From: Ophiocordyceps camponoti-saundersi (nom. inval.)
Lineage: Eukaryota; Ascomycota; Sordariomycetes; Hypocreales; Ophiocordycipitaceae
Assembly: GCA_003339415.1 (NCBI GenBank)
Contig: PDHQ01000291.1
Span: forward strand, 1 to 42,396
Direction of reading: 5' to 3'
Length of the DNA stretch: 42,396 nt
Positions within the stretch are counted from its first letter, which is position 1. Every line of letters starts with the position of its first letter. Of the stretch, positions 1-13,313 are shown piece by piece. The position numbers and the translations under genes were made by a program. A model generated the notes under the pieces. The model was not told where the DNA came from and searched no databases. It was given only the letters and a program-made list of their open reading frames with translations.

Positions 1-2680
1 AGAAATTAAGCTTAAAGAATTAATTCTTAAAAGAAAGAAAAAGAAGAAGAAAACCCTTCTAATTATTATAATTAAAAGAAAGAATACTTTATTATAATAA
101 GGATTCTAAATCTACTAATACTAATCTACTTTAAGTAAGTAAAAAAAAATTATCTAGATTAAATAAACCTTAGTTATTATAAGAGCCCCGTATAACTTTA
201 TAACCGACTAAAAAACTCTTAATTATTAATATTAAATTAATAACTTAAGTCGAAAGTTAAAAAGGAAACGACGTAAGAAAGATATTAAAAAGTTAACTTA
301 TAAAAACGGAAAATCGACTTAAGAATAATAAGGAAGAAAACCTTATTATTCAGGATTAAGAAAGCTATTTCTTTAGAAAAAGAAATAGTAAAATTAACTT
401 TAACTAATTAAGTAATAGAAAAAAAAACTTAATAGTTAACGAAAAGTAAAAAGAAACCTTTATAAGAAAAAAAGCTAATAACGCTATATAAATTCGACTT
501 AGATATATTATAAAGAAAAGAATATTTATTAAATATCTTATATATATTACGAATTATATATCGAGAAGAAGATTAATAAAAGAACCGGATCTTAAGAAAT
601 AAATATATCGATAAGAATATTTATATAAAAGAAATCTTATTATAGCTATAAATCTTTTAAAGAACTTAAGGATTTTACCGGAAGAAAAGCTTTAAAAATA
701 GGAATTTTTAACGAAAAGAATTAAAGTAACGCCTTTTTATCGAAGAACGAAAAGAAGAAATTTAGCTTAAAGAAAATTATACGAATAACTAGAAATAAGG
801 AAAAAGAACCTTATTATTATTCAAAGTACGAAGACCTAAAGAAAATTAACTACTTTAGAAAAAAGAGTAAGGAAATTACTACTTTAAGAGATAAAAGGGA
901 ACGGTAATTTATAAAAAAAAAGAACCTTATAAAAATATAAAGAAAAATTCGAAACTAAAGCTTTATAGAAAGCTTTATTAACTTATAATATAAATTCTTA
1001 AGAAGAAGAAACTTTATATATTAAGGAAATAATTTAAGAATAAATTTTAGGAACTTTATTTTTATACGAAAAGGAAAAAACTTAAGACTTTAAGAATAAA
1101 ATTACCGAAATAAAAAGAAGTTTAAAAAAACGCCCTTTAATATACCTTCTTAACTATATTAATAGCTATTTTTAATATTAGTTAAAAGTGATAAAATTTA
1201 GCTACTTATATAAAAAAAGTAAGCTATAGAAATCTTTAATTACCGAAAAAGGAAATAACGAAATAAAGAATCGGAAATAAAAATAAAGTTAAAAGATAAT
1301 CTTTATAATATTAAAAGAATACTAAAACTAAATTAAGGATATATTATATACTAAATTAAAGAAATACTATATTAAATTTAGGATATAATATATAAAACTT
1401 TAAAAAAAATAAATCGAAATTAAGAAGAAAGTTAAAAATAACCTTAACCTAACGAATTTAAAGAAAACCGGATTCGAATTACTTTACCGAAACGAATAAC
1501 TATATATCGGTAAAAGAAAGTTAAGTTTTTTTACTATTCTTAATTATAAGTTAAGGAAGTAAATTAAAAAAGATTTAAATCTTTAAGAAAAATTATTATA
1601 ATAAAAAAACTTAAGTTTAAAGAAATAAACCGAACCTTATATAAAAAATTCTATTTATACTTAAAGCTTAAGGTATAAATATTAGCTTTATAATAAGTAT
1701 TAGTAAAATAAAGTTTTAATCACGCTATCTTAAACGAAAATTAAGAAAGAATATTATATACGCTTTATCGAAAGGATTTTATAACTAAGAAATTAAATCG
1801 TAAGCTATATAATTACTTAATAAAAAAGAAAGAAAATTTCTTAAGAAATTTAAACTATCCTTAACTAAGAAAACCTTAGTTATAAGGTATAAAGTTTAAC
1901 TTACTTTAAGAAATAAAAAAGGAAAAAGAAAAAGACCTTCTTAATCTAAGATTAAGTTAATAGTAAAATAAAAAACTATTAATCTTACTTAAAAAGAAAA
2001 GAGTAATAAGCTTTAAAAAGTATATTTAAGCTATTACTAAATACTTTAAAAACTCTATTTACTTATTAAATTAAATTACCTTTAAGGAAAATAGCGGTAT
2101 CTCTATACGCTATTATTTTCTTATAAAAAAGAGTTTTATAATAAGCTATTTTAAAAAAAAAAAAATACTTACTATAAGAATAAATTCTTACTTATAGAAT
2201 AAGTTATTATTTTTAAGAAAAAGAGATAAAAGGTAAAGAAAAGCTATTCTTACCTTAAAAGAGAAAAGAAAATATCCCTTTAAAAAAAAAAATTTTTAAG
2301 AAAACCAAGGATACTTAGCTTATAAAAATAATTTAGCTATTTTACTTAAAGCTATAAGCTTTAGTAGAATAATAAAGCTTTATTATTAAGAAAAAAAAAA
2401 TAGAAAGCTAAAGTTTTAAAGGTTTAAAACTATAGAAAGGGGAAGAAGCGAATAATATAGAAAAACTTTAGAAAGGGGAAAGAAAACTATACTATATCTT
2501 ACCTTTTTAAAAGTTTAAAAAGAAAAGGAAGCTATATTATTTCTTTAAAAAAGAAAATTTTATAAAGAAAATTACTTTTAAAGCTATAAAAAGTAATTAA
2601 CTATATAAGTACTTATACCCTATATTATTCTTAGTTTTTACTTAAAGTTTTAAAAGTTTAAAACTATAAAAAGGGGAACG
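1..2680 (+). mobile_element. Element F: RIP-mutated internal region (3' half), presumed retrotransposon coding DNA
   Basis: This stretch is AT-rich with almost no CpA or TpG (none in the first 350 bases) and has stops in all frames. The plus strand is strongly purine-rich (AAG/GAA runs), as in the coding strand of many retroelements. It runs directly into a polypurine-like tract (aaaaaggggaacg, ending at 2680) and then an LTR, which places it as the 3' internal part of an LTR retrotransposon read on the plus strand. Two earlier purine runs of similar form occur near 2440 and 2470. No reverse transcriptase or integrase landmark was recognised, so the protein content is unknown. The 5' part lies outside the window. 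Confidence 0.55.
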
Positions 2681-3200
2681 TGTAATAAACCGGCTATAAG
2701 TACTTATATACTTATTTAATTACTAAGTAAACTACTTAGTAAAATCTATAATAAAAGATTATATAAGCGGATAATATTACTTATATTAGTAAGCTACTTA
2801 AATAAGGTATAAAATACTAATATTTAAATATTTAAATATTTTATATATATACTTAATAAAGGTATTTCGATTACCTAAGCGGATTTCCTATTTAGGAAAT
2901 CTTATACGATATATACTTAGTAATACCTTAGTATCTTATAAGTACTAAGTACTTATATTATTAAGCTTTAAAGCGTATAAAGAAATATTAAGACTTTAAA
3001 GCTACTTCTCTTAATACTTAATAAAATATATAGCTTTAATAAGCTTAGCCGAGCTTAGCTAAGACTAGCCGGACTACCTTATACCTAATTAGACTTACTA
3101 GAGATATCGGAGATAAGCGGACTTAATAATAAGCGTAGTAATCGGGAAGTTATATAGCGATTAAAAGAAAGATAAGCTTTTAAGCTTCTATTCGCTATAA

Positions 3201-3274
3201 AAAAGCGGGGTAAAAGCGGGGTAAAAGCGGGGTAGATAAGAATATAGAATCTTACTCGCTAAGAGAAGCGGGGT
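3201..3274 (+). repeat. Short tandem repeat aaaagcggggt in LTR of F
   Basis: Three perfect head-to-tail copies of the 11-mer aaaagcggggt occupy 3201-3233, and a fourth near-copy lies at about 3264-3274. They sit about 110-150 bp upstream of the TATA-like box, where an LTR enhancer would be expected. The unit contains no CpA or TpG, so RIP would not alter it. An enhancer role is inference. Confidence 0.6.
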
Positions 3275-3346
3275 AAAAGTAAGTTTTAGTTTCTAGAAGT
3301 TTCTACTAGCTTCTATAGAATTAATAAGCGAAGGAAGGAAAAGGTC

Positions 3347-3403
3347 TATATAAGGAGGCTTTCCCTCCCTCTCTTTCCTTTCCTTTTCCTCTTCCTTCCT
3401 TAA
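3347..3403 (+). promoter_or_regulatory. Putative LTR core promoter of element F
   Basis: A TATA-like motif (tatataagg, 3347-3355) is followed by a long pyrimidine tract (ccctccctctctttcc and on, to about 3403). This resembles the TATA plus CT-rich initiation region of fungal promoters and LTRs. Function is inferred from sequence form only. Confidence 0.4.
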
Positions 3404-3782
3404 GCTTTTAATTCTAGAAAAGGTTTTAAGTCTTAAGAAACGTCTTACCTTAATTTTTAGAATTAGTAATTAATAATTATCTTTTTATTTATATTATTTA
3501 ATCTTTCCTTTATTAGTAAGCGTAAGAAGTAATATTTTTAATATTTCTTATTTCTTATTAATAATAAAAGCTTCTTATCGCCTTAAAAGAGTCTAAAGCG
3601 AAAATACCCTTCTTACTAACCTTAGTACTAACCTCGTATAATAAGGCTTAGCTAGAATTAAGGGCTCTATTTAGTAGTAAGGTTAGGAGGAAGGAAATCG
3701 AACTTTTTATTTTTTTATTACTTATTTACTTATCTTATCTTAGATAAGAAGATAAGAGATAGAAAAGGTAGGGTCCGTAACA

Positions 3783-4991
3783 AGTAGTACTTTAAATAAT
3801 ATACTTAAGGTATTTATATCGCCTTTATTTATTAACTTAAAGCTACTTATAATTTTTCCGTTATTACTTAGAAATAATCTCCGAATAGAAAAGATTACGA
3901 GAAGCTTAATAAAAAGCTACGATAATAATAAAAATATTAAAACTAAGAATTATAATATATCCTTATACCGCTAAATAATATAAAGCTTTATATTTTTACT
4001 AATAGTTTTTTTACGAATAATTTTAACTTATCCTTATAAATTAGATATATTATTATATTTAGATAAAAAACTAGCGATAAAGATAAGTTTATACTTTTTA
4101 GGTATATTATTTATTAAAGCTTAATAAAATATAAAAAGGTAATATAATCTATATTAGCGTTTAAAATATATAAGATATTAGCTAGCTTTAATATTAGTAT
4201 CTTTATTAGCTTAATATTAATAAGAATTCAGTCCGAACTTAAATTAAGCGTAATTTAAATTATTATTTATATTAACTTATACTTACTATATAAATATTTA
4301 ATAAAGCTTAGGATTATAAAAGAAAAAAGGTTAATAATTAATATTATATTAATAAGAAAGTCTTATAAGAATTAAGAAATTAAGGAAATTAAATAGATAA
4401 ATAGTTTAAATAACCTTATAAACGCTATAATTAAGGATAATCCGAATAAAGCGCTAGAACGCTTAATTAATATTAATACCCTTAATATTTAAGTTTAAAG
4501 CTTTATAACTTAAAAGAAGAAACGCCTAAACTTAGTATAAGCTAAAAAATCGCCTTTTCCTAAAAAAGAAAAAGTTACTAATATTAGACTTATATAAAAA
4601 TAACTAAAATATATATAAATATAGAATAAAATCTATATATACTTAGGATAAGGGGAAAAGGGGTATATTATATAGGATATATTAAAGGGATTTAGGTAAT
4701 AAGAAATAAGGTAAATTTCGATTATATTTTTATTATAGTATTTTAGATAAGAGCTTTAATAGACTCCTAATCGATATTAAATTAGTTTTAGGAAAAGATT
4801 AGATTATACTTAATTTAATATCGAGTATAGAAGAAAAGAGTATATATAAGGATATTTTATATATAAGTAAACATAGAATTCCCTTTATTTTAGAGAAAAT
4901 ATAAACGAATATTATAAATTAGAAGAATTATACTTTTAGTATTAGTAATCGCTATTAACTCCTATATACGTATTACGAAAGCTAACTAATA
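3783..4991. mobile_element. Element C: interior fragment plus LTR of the A/B family, cut by F
   Basis: Bases 3783-4581 match the interior end of element A (about 20760-21552) and the reverse complement of B (about 13314-14110). They are followed by the same 410-bp LTR. Homology begins exactly at the end of the LTR of F, so F most likely inserted into C and the rest of C lies to the left, outside the window. All copies are heavily RIP-mutated and no open frame survives. Confidence 0.8.
4582..4991. repeat. LTR of element C (410 bp)
   Basis: This LTR begins tattagactt and ends ctaactaata, the mutated form of TGTTAG...CTAACA. It is homologous along its full length to the LTRs at 9368-9778 and 21553-21963 (same orientation) and at 12903-13313 and 18789-19199 (opposite orientation). 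It abuts the left inverted repeat of element D at 4992. Confidence 0.85.
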
Positions 4992-5670
4992 TTTACTTTT
5001 TATATATAAAGCGGTAAAATATTTATTATATTATAGCTTTATTATATAATATTTAATAATATATTTAAGTTAATAATATTTAAAATATTATTAAGGTTAG
5101 ATTTTTAATATATATAGTTTAATATTAAAAATCTTTACTTATATTATTAAGCTTTTATTATAAATTTAGTTTATATCCGCTATATTATTAATAATAATTA
5201 CTAAGGAATTTTATTAAGTTTTAAAATAATATTTTTTATATATAATTATATTATTAAAATTTTATTTAATAACTTAATCTCCTTTTAAAAAGCTTCCTTA
5301 TTACCTTATTATAAAGCTTATATTAGTATTTTTTTTATAATAAAAGTATAACTTTTATTAGTTAAGCGTACCTTTTCTTTAAAAATTATATAAAGCTACC
5401 TTAAATTAAACTAAAGCTTATAAATAATATCTTAAAATATTATTATACTATTACTACTAAATAATTTCCTTATTATAAAAGCTTAGCTTTACTTATAAAA
5501 TTTATAATTAATATTTATTATAATTACCTTAAAGCTTTAAATTTAAAGTAAAATAGCTATAAAATTAAACTAAATTATAAGCTATTGCTTATATCGGTTA
5601 AAAACTTATTTTTTAATAATCTTTTTTAGCGCTTTAGCTATAATTATAGCTTATATTAAAAAAGTTCCGC
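4992..5670 (+). repeat. Left inverted-repeat arm of D
   Basis: The reverse complement matches 21964-21992, 8927-9367 and 6930-7150 in that order. For example, the segment around 5025-5060 (ttattatattatagcttta) recurs inverted near 9325-9365, and agttccgc near 5664 recurs inverted near 6935. Weaker similarity continues to about 5765. Confidence 0.75.
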
Positions 5671-5765
5671 TTTTTTAAAAGCTATAAAAAAAGAGGAAAT
5701 TATAGCTATAATAGCTAAGAAGATATTACTAATTAATAAAATTAAAGTAAGGGGGGTACCTCCCC

Positions 5766-6929
5766 GGACCCTCTTAGACTTTACTACTTATTTAATAATT
5801 ACTTATATAAAAAGAAAAGCGTTTTCTAAAATAATCTTATTAATATATACTTTAGCTTTTAATAAAATAATAAGTATAGTAAACTTTAAAGTTTAAGATT
5901 ACTATAATTTAAAGTAAAGCTATATTTTAAGTAAAAAATTTTTATAGTTATAATTAATTTATATAATATTACCCTCCCCCTTAAAGTTACTTTAAGCGCA
6001 GCTAGCTATCGCTATAAAGTAATAAAGGGAGCGGAGTCTGCTTATAATATAAAAATAAGAAGATTATTTCCGCGTTACTATAAGCGCGGAGTTCGTAAAA
6101 TATATAAAAATTAAATAAGTTATTATTAAGCGGCCTAGCGCTAAGCTTATTTCTTTTCTTATTATAATATATATAAAAGCTATTAATAGCTTTATTATAT
6201 AATATAATATTAAAAGAATATATAATTATATAATAAAATAAAGTTAAAATGAAAATATAAATATAATTTTTTTAAAAATAATAAAAAGAAAAAATTATAA
6301 TAATAATAATATACGCTTAAAATTACTTATACTTTACTTTAAACTAATAATAAATAATTACCGTTATTATAATTACGCGCGCGCTCTTATAACTAATAAT
6401 ATATTTTATTTATATATAACCTTTTTTTTATTTTATTATAATATATTTATAATAACTTATAACTATCTTATTTTAATATTTAGTTATTTAAAATAAGGAG
6501 ATAATTATAATAAAGTTATAAAATAATTAAATATAAAAAATAATTTTAAAGTTATATAAATATTATAAAGCTATTATAATTTAATATTAAAATTATTTAG
6601 AAGATATATAATATATTTCTAATTATAATAAAATAATTAGATATAAAAGGTAAGTTTTTAAACTATACTAAAGTTTTAAATAAAACCTTAGAAGCTATAG
6701 TTTATATTACGAGAAGTTTACCCCTAAGTTATAATCTCCTTATATATAGTTTATAATAATTTCTAATATTATAATTTAGTAAGAATTAGCTTTACTTTTA
6801 ATATAACTCTTAAAGTAAACTTTTATAATTTATATTTATATACTCTTCTTCCTCCTTTCTAACCTAATTATTACTATCTCTCTTTTTTAGTATATCTTAT
6901 ATAAGCTTCCCTTATATATAGCTTTAAGG
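5766..6929. other. Centre of element D, RIP-mutated, no gene recognised
   Basis: This is AT-rich DNA with stops in all frames. There are GC-containing patches near 5985-6075 and 6365-6385 (a cgcgcgcg run) that hold CpG but almost no CpA. Near 5890-5930 and 6770-6810 there are similar segments in inverted orientation, suggesting that the fold of D continues inwards. No transposase motif could be read. Confidence 0.4.
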
Positions 6930-7150
6930 GGAGCGGAACTTTTTTAATATAAGCTATAATTATAGCTAAAATACTAAAGAAAATTATTAAAAAGTGAATT
7001 CTTAAGCAATATAAGTAATAACTTATAATTTACTTTAATTTTATTACTATCTTTATTTAAATTTAAGGCCTTAAAGTAATTATAATAAATATTAGTTATA
7101 AACTTTATAAATAAAGCTAAGCTTTTATAATAAGGAAATTACTTAGCAAT

Positions 7151-7360
7151 TATAAGGGATTAGTTTATAACTAATTATAGCTAGATAAGGGGGATTATAG
7201 TAGATATATTTAGGTCTTCCTAATAGCGCTTAGTTATCGCGCGGGGTATATAGCTAGCTTAGGAAAGGGGCTTCTCTCCCTTCTCCTTCCTCTTTTCGAT
7301 AGCTTTAATTATAACTTTACTTTAGCTTATTTCTATAATCGCCTTAGTAAAACCTTTATA
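7151..7360 (+). repeat. 5' LTR of E (210 bp)
   Basis: It is a direct repeat of 8717-8926 with the same length and the same ends. The two copies differ at scattered sites, the ones checked being C/T or G/A. Confidence 0.8.
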
Positions 7361-8716
7361 TTAATTAAAGCTCCTCTTACTACTAACCGAATATAAAAGT
7401 AAAATCTTAGTATAGAACGCTATTAAATTCTACTTATACTAAAGCCGCTCTTAGCTTATTCTAGCTTAAACTTTTAGCTAGCCGCTATATATACTAAATT
7501 TATAATCGACGGAGCTATAATTAAGGAGCCTAAGTCCTAGTTCTACTATATTTTTTCTTATCTCGGCACCTTTTAGTAAATATTCTTTCTATATATTACT
7601 ATAACTATAGATTTTTCTTACTAGCTTAAAGCCTTTTTAGCGTACATCTCTAAGCTTCTCGGGGAAAGTTATAAAAAGCGCCGAGTAAGTTTTTCCTTAA
7701 TTAGGATATATTAAGAGCTATTAAAGCCCCTCGGAGAATACGTTATAAGGTAGAAATATATCTTCTTCGAGGCTAGACTATTAAACTAGTCCGATTATAC
7801 TAAGATTATTTTACTCTTATCTAAGCTATATAAGAAGCTATAAAAGCGCTTAGATTATAAGAACTAGCTTATAATATACGCGGCTTTCGCTAGCTTTCTT
7901 TAAAGCTTTAATAAAATATTTAGTTCTAGGAATATTCCTAACGCGCTAATTAATTTACCGCCCCCTTTTTTTACTAACCTAATAAATATCGCGTTTATAT
8001 AATCTTATTTTAATATTACTAAGCGCTAATATTACTATTAGTATAACTAAATTAGTTATTTTAAGTATAATTATCCGAAGCTTTATAAATAAATAGGGAT
8101 ATTAAGGTTAGGGCTTTTTATAAGCAGAGTAAGGTAATTAGTAATAGATTTAAAATATTTTAATTAAGGGGATAATAAGTAAGAAGGGATAAGTATACGC
8201 TAAATATTATAGCTTAGGTAATTTCTAGCTTTATTATATTACCTTATATAAAGATAGTCCGCGCGCGGCTTAGGCGTGTAAATTTATTAGTAAATATATA
8301 CTATAGTTATATTACGCCCTAGCTTATAAACTAGCGCTAGCGGTATATAGCGATAAATATATAGCTAGCTTTACTATTTACTATAATTAGAATATCCTTT
8401 AAGCTTCTCGTAACTAATACGGTATTATCTAATCTTATACGCTAGCTATATAGGTAAGTTTTTACTATTAATATATAAGTTTATTAATTCTTACCTTAAG
8501 TAATACTACGATTCTAAGCTTATTAGAATCTTCCTTATAAAAATTAAGGTTTAATTCCCTAAGCTATAAGGAAGCTTTTCCGCCCTCTTATCCTTATCTT
8601 TACGGAGGCTATTAGGCTATCGGCTAGGGATTATATAAAGCGTCTCGCTAGCGTAGTAATACGTAACTTTTCTATCCTACGCTCTTACCTCCTTAGCTAG
8701 CTTAAGGAGGGGGCTA

Positions 8717-8926
8717 TATAAGGGATTAGTTTATAACTAATTATAGCTAGATAGGGGGGATTATAGCGGATATATTTAGGTTTTCCCGATAGCGCTTAGT
8801 TATCGCGCGGGGTATATAGCTAGCTTAGGAAGGGGGCTTCTCTCCCTTCTCCTTCCTCTCTTCGATAGCTTTAATTATAACTTTACTTTAGCTTACTTTT
8901 ATAGTCGCTTTAGTAAAACCTTTATA
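8717..8926 (+). repeat. 3' LTR of E (210 bp)
   Basis: It is a direct repeat of 7151-7360, preceded by a short polypurine run and followed by the TSD copy gcgat (8927-8931). Confidence 0.8.
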
Positions 8927-9367
8927 GCGATAATATTATAATAATATTTTAAAATAGTATTTATAAGCTTTAGTTTAATTTAAAATAGCTTTATATTGCT
9001 TTTAAAGAAAAAATACGCTTAATTAATAAAAGTTATATTTTTATTATAAAAAAATTACTAGCGCGGGCCTTATAATAAAATAATAAGGAAGCTTTTTAAA
9101 AAAAGATTAAATTTTAAATAAAGTTTTTATAATAGAATTATATATAAAAAATATTATTTAAAAATTTAATAAAGTTCCCTTTTAATTATTATTAATAATA
9201 TAATAAATATAAACTAAATTTATAGTAAAAATATAATAATATAAGCGGAGATTTTTAACGCTAAATTATATATATTAAGAATCTAATTTTAATAATATTT
9301 TAAATATTACTAGCTTAAGTATATTACTAAATATTATATAATAAAGCTATAATATAATAAATATATC

Positions 9368-9778
9368 TATTAGACTTATATAAAAATAACTAAAATATAT
9401 ATAAGTATAGAATAAAATCTATATATACTTAGGATAGGGGGAAAAGGGGTATATTACGTAGAACGTATTAGAGGAACTTAGGTAATAAGAAGTAAAGTAA
9501 GTTTCGATTATATTTTTATTATAATATTTTAGATAAGAGCTTTAATAAACTCCTAGTTAATATCGGATTAGTTTTAGGAAAAGATTAGATTATACTTAAT
9601 CTAATATTAAGTATAAAAAAAGAGAGTATACGTAAGGATATTTTATATATAAGTAAACGTAAAATTCCTTTTATTTTAGAGAAAATATAAATAAATATTA
9701 TAAATTAGAAGAATTATACTTTTAATATTAGTAATCGCTATTAACTCCTATATATATATTATAAAAGCTAACTAATAC
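9368..9778. repeat. Left LTR of A (411 bp)
   Basis: It begins tattagactt, ends ctaactaata, and has the same orientation as the LTRs at 4582 and 21553. The interior that follows (aattaatagttaaaattt near 9782) matches B in reverse near 18770-18787. Confidence 0.85.
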
Positions 9779-12700
9779 TAATTAATAGTTAAAATTTAGT
9801 TAATTATAGATTAGTAAAAACGGAATAATTAACTTTAATAGTAGATTTTTACGAAAATAATTATATAGAGGTAAGCTATAATTAATTAAAAAGTTAATAA
9901 AAGGCTATATAAAACCCTTTTTAGAACTTTTAAAGAAGCTAACCCGAATATTTTACGATATTTATCTAAAGCTAGTTTGAAAACTTACTTATAATTATAA
10001 ATATCTCTCCCGAAGATAAAATAAAACTCCTTAAATATTATAACTAGCTAACTTAGGAAGTATTTAGATATATTAAGATCTTAAAATAATATTAGAATTA
10101 GTTTAACTTAGATCGCTAAGATAATAATATATTAGGAGATTATAAAAATATAAAGATAATTAAATTAGCGATAGCGAGATTTATTTTATTTATTAAAAGT
10201 AATAAGTAACTCTTTAATCTCGCTTTATTTAACCTTTTTAATAATATTTTAATAGCTAGAAAACGAAAATATAAGAAATAAGATAAGTATTTATAAGAGA
10301 CCTTACCTAAAGCTTTCTTATAAGATAAGGAATTTATATTAGTAAATTTAAGAAACCCGCCTTAAAAAAACTTAAAAAATTTCTAAATATAAATAAACCT
10401 CTTATATAGCTAGCTTAGATATATAGTAAAACCTTTTTTAAATTAAAACTTATAATCTTTATAAGATTAATACTAAAAATTAAAATAGAAACTTAAATTA
10501 TTACTATACTTACCTTATAATAATAGATAATACCTTAACTAAGGCCTAGCTTAAATACTAAGAATATTTAAATTTAAATTATCCTTAATTTTTAGATATT
10601 ATAACTAAATATATTATCTTAAAACTTACTAATTTAATTTACTTAGTAACTAATAATATACTTATTTTAGAACTCTTAAGCTACCGCTTAAAGAATATAG
10701 TCCTTATTAGATATACCTATTAAAAAACTATTAGTAAATATAGCTAAATTTAATATTAATAGCTAAGGTCCTTATTTAAATATTAATATAAAACTTTATT
10801 AATATTAATAAGGATTCTTATTAAAAATACCTTAATTTTAAGATAAACTTATACTAGATACTTTTATTTTCTTTATATTACCCCTAATTAAATTTCCTAA
10901 TATATATATTAATTTAGAAATAATTACTTAATTTATTAAAATTTAGAATAAGAATATTATATATTTAAATAAACTTTATAACCTCTTAGATAATAAGGTT
11001 TATATCTTTATAAATACTTATTTTATATTAAAGATTTACCTATCTTATTTTTATATAATTTTTCTATATATTTTTTAAGCTAAATAAGATAATATTATCT
11101 TAATTATATTAACTAATCTTCTACTTTTCGCGATATATATTTTTAAATATAGAAATATTTTAATATAGATATTAACTATTTTTATTATTATATAAATTAG
11201 ATATCTATTACTTATTAGATAATTCGAACTTTATATTTTAAAAGTAAACTATATAAAGTTTTATAAAAACTTTTTAATAAATTAGATTTTTATTAGCGTA
11301 TTTTTAGTTCCGATTATATTAGTAACGCTTTTTTATAAATAACTTTTATTAATATTTACTACGGCGTTCTTAAATTAAAATTTACGCTTTTTAAACTTAT
11401 AAAAAATATAAAGATACTTATATCTAACCTCTATTCCTTTTTAGAAATAGCCCTAACTTATTAATCTAATAGCTTGTAATATATTTAAAGCTCTTACTTA
11501 TTACTACCTCCTCCTAACGCTTTAAGCCCTAATATTTTCTACTTTAATCGCTAATATTAGAAAACCTTTAACTAGCCCTTAAATTAATATTATAATAATA
11601 GCGGAAATAACTTTACTTATAACTTAAGGGCTAATATTTTATAAAACCGTAAGTATTTTATTTATAGTAAAATTAAATATTAGTCTTTTAAATATATAGA
11701 AAAGAAATATAAAATAATTAAATATTCGTTTATAGCTTATTATATTTTTACTAATATAAAAGTTAACTTCAACGCTTATTTTATAAATTTTAAAAAGATA
11801 GAAAAAGTATTAGAGGAGAATAGCGATAATAGATAAGCACTCCTATCTTATAAATTTACTAAAACTTTATATTATATTTTATTATTTATATAATTAACTT
11901 AAATATTTTATATATTTTAAATTATAAAATTAATAGAAAACTTACTATTAATATTACTTTAAGTAGCTAAAATACTATATTAGTTAATATATATATATTT
12001 CCTTATAAGAGATAACTTTTATAAGCTTATACTTATTATAGCTCCTATTACTTATTTTATTTTAATAAACCGCTATTCTTAGATAATATTCTAAGGTATT
12101 CTAATTAATATTAGTATAGTATTTATATTAATATTAGGTTAATCTTAGTTCGAAGTATTATAGCTTCTTATACTTTTACTATCTTTTAATAAATTTTCCG
12201 CTAGCTAAATATTTATTAAATTTAGTAAAAATTAAACTATTACCTCCCTTAGCTTTATTTAAATTATAACTTTAATAAGTAAGATTATATTCTATATCTT
12301 ACTTACTTAAACCTTATTCCTTTTATATTTAGTAAATATAAACTAACTAAGGATATTCTTCTATAATATTTTAAATTACCTTATCTATAATATAACTAAA
12401 ATCCCTATTATATATAAATAAGGTTATCCTTAATTTTTCTTTTTATTTTTAAAAGAAATAATATTATATCTTATTAAGTAAGAGATATATTAAATTTATA
12501 AATAATTTAAGCACCTTAGTATATCTTATCTATACTAATTACTTATTTAGGCTAGATATAATACCGATATCTAAGCTATTAAAGCTATCTCTAAAATTTA
12601 TTATTAATACTAATTAAATAGCCCCGCGCCTTAATAGTTTAAATTTAAGCTAAAAGATAACCGTAATTTTAATTTTAAAGTTATTATAAATATTCTCTAT

Positions 12701-12902
12701 ATTAACTAATAAGCTATCTTATACGCTATTAACTAGGCTATAGCTTTCTAAGCTACTTAGTTTCTCCTATTTCTCTTTACGAAAGATATTTAAAATACTT
12801 TTTATATAATTTAAATTAATATTTACCTTAAACCCCCTAATATTATTTATTATAATATTAAAAAAACTTTAATTTTTAAGAGTTCTATTCTAAAGCTGCT
12901 AC

Positions 12903-13313
12903 TATTAGTTAGCCTTCATAGTGCGTATACGGGAGTTAATAGCGATTACTAGTACTAAAGGTATAATTCTTTTAGTTTATAATATTCGTTTATATCTTCT
13001 CTAAAAATAAAGGGGATTCTATATTTACTTATATATAAAATATCTTTATATATACTTTCTTTTTCTATACTTAATATTAGATTAAGTATAATCTAATCTT
13101 TTTTTAAAACTAATCTAATATTAATTAGGAGTTTATTAAAGCTCCTATTTAAAATACTATAATAAAAATATAATCGAAACTTACTTTACTTCTTATTACC
13201 TAAGTCCCTCTAATATATTCTATATAATATACCTTTTTTCCCCTTATCCTAAGTATATATAGATCTTATTCTATACCTATATAGATTTTAGTTATTTTTA
13301 TATAAGTCTAATA
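12903..13313. repeat. Left LTR of B (411 bp)
   Basis: It begins tattagttag and ends agtctaata, the reverse complement of the LTR form in A and C. It keeps a few unmutated CpA/TpG sites (for example cttcatagtgcg near 12914), so its outer end is less mutated than the rest. Confidence 0.85.

Larger units (their letters stand above)
2681..3782 (+). repeat. 3' LTR of element F (about 1.1 kb)
   Basis: It starts TGTAATA directly after the polypurine tract and ends GTAACA, giving TG...CA ends. It contains a TATA-like box and a CT-rich stretch typical of an LTR promoter. Immediately after 3782 the sequence becomes homologous to the interior of the A/B/C family, so this is a junction. The partner 5' LTR is outside the window, so the 5-bp duplication predicted by the flank (agtag, 3783-3787) cannot be confirmed. 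The terminal TG and CA have escaped mutation although the interior is RIP-mutated. Confidence 0.7.
7151..8926 (+). mobile_element. Element E: short LTR retrotransposon (1,776 bp) inserted in D
   Basis: Two 210-bp direct repeats (7151-7360 and 8717-8926) flank 1,356 bp. The repeats begin tataaggg and end cctttata, the mutated form of TGTAAGGG...CCTTTACA. The 5 bp before the element (gcaat) and after it (gcgat) differ by one G-to-A change and form the TSD. A purine tract (aaggaggggg, near 8704-8713) just before the right LTR supports plus orientation. At this size it cannot encode a full gag-pol, so it is probably non-autonomous or deleted. A Gag-like content of the interior is possible but was not established. 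Confidence 0.8.
6930..9367 (-). repeat. Right inverted-repeat arm of D, interrupted by element E
   Basis: Segments 6930-7150 and 8927-9367 together mirror the left arm from about 5019 to 5670. Element E lies between them. The arm stops at 9367 where the LTR of A begins and resumes at 21964 after A. Confidence 0.75.
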
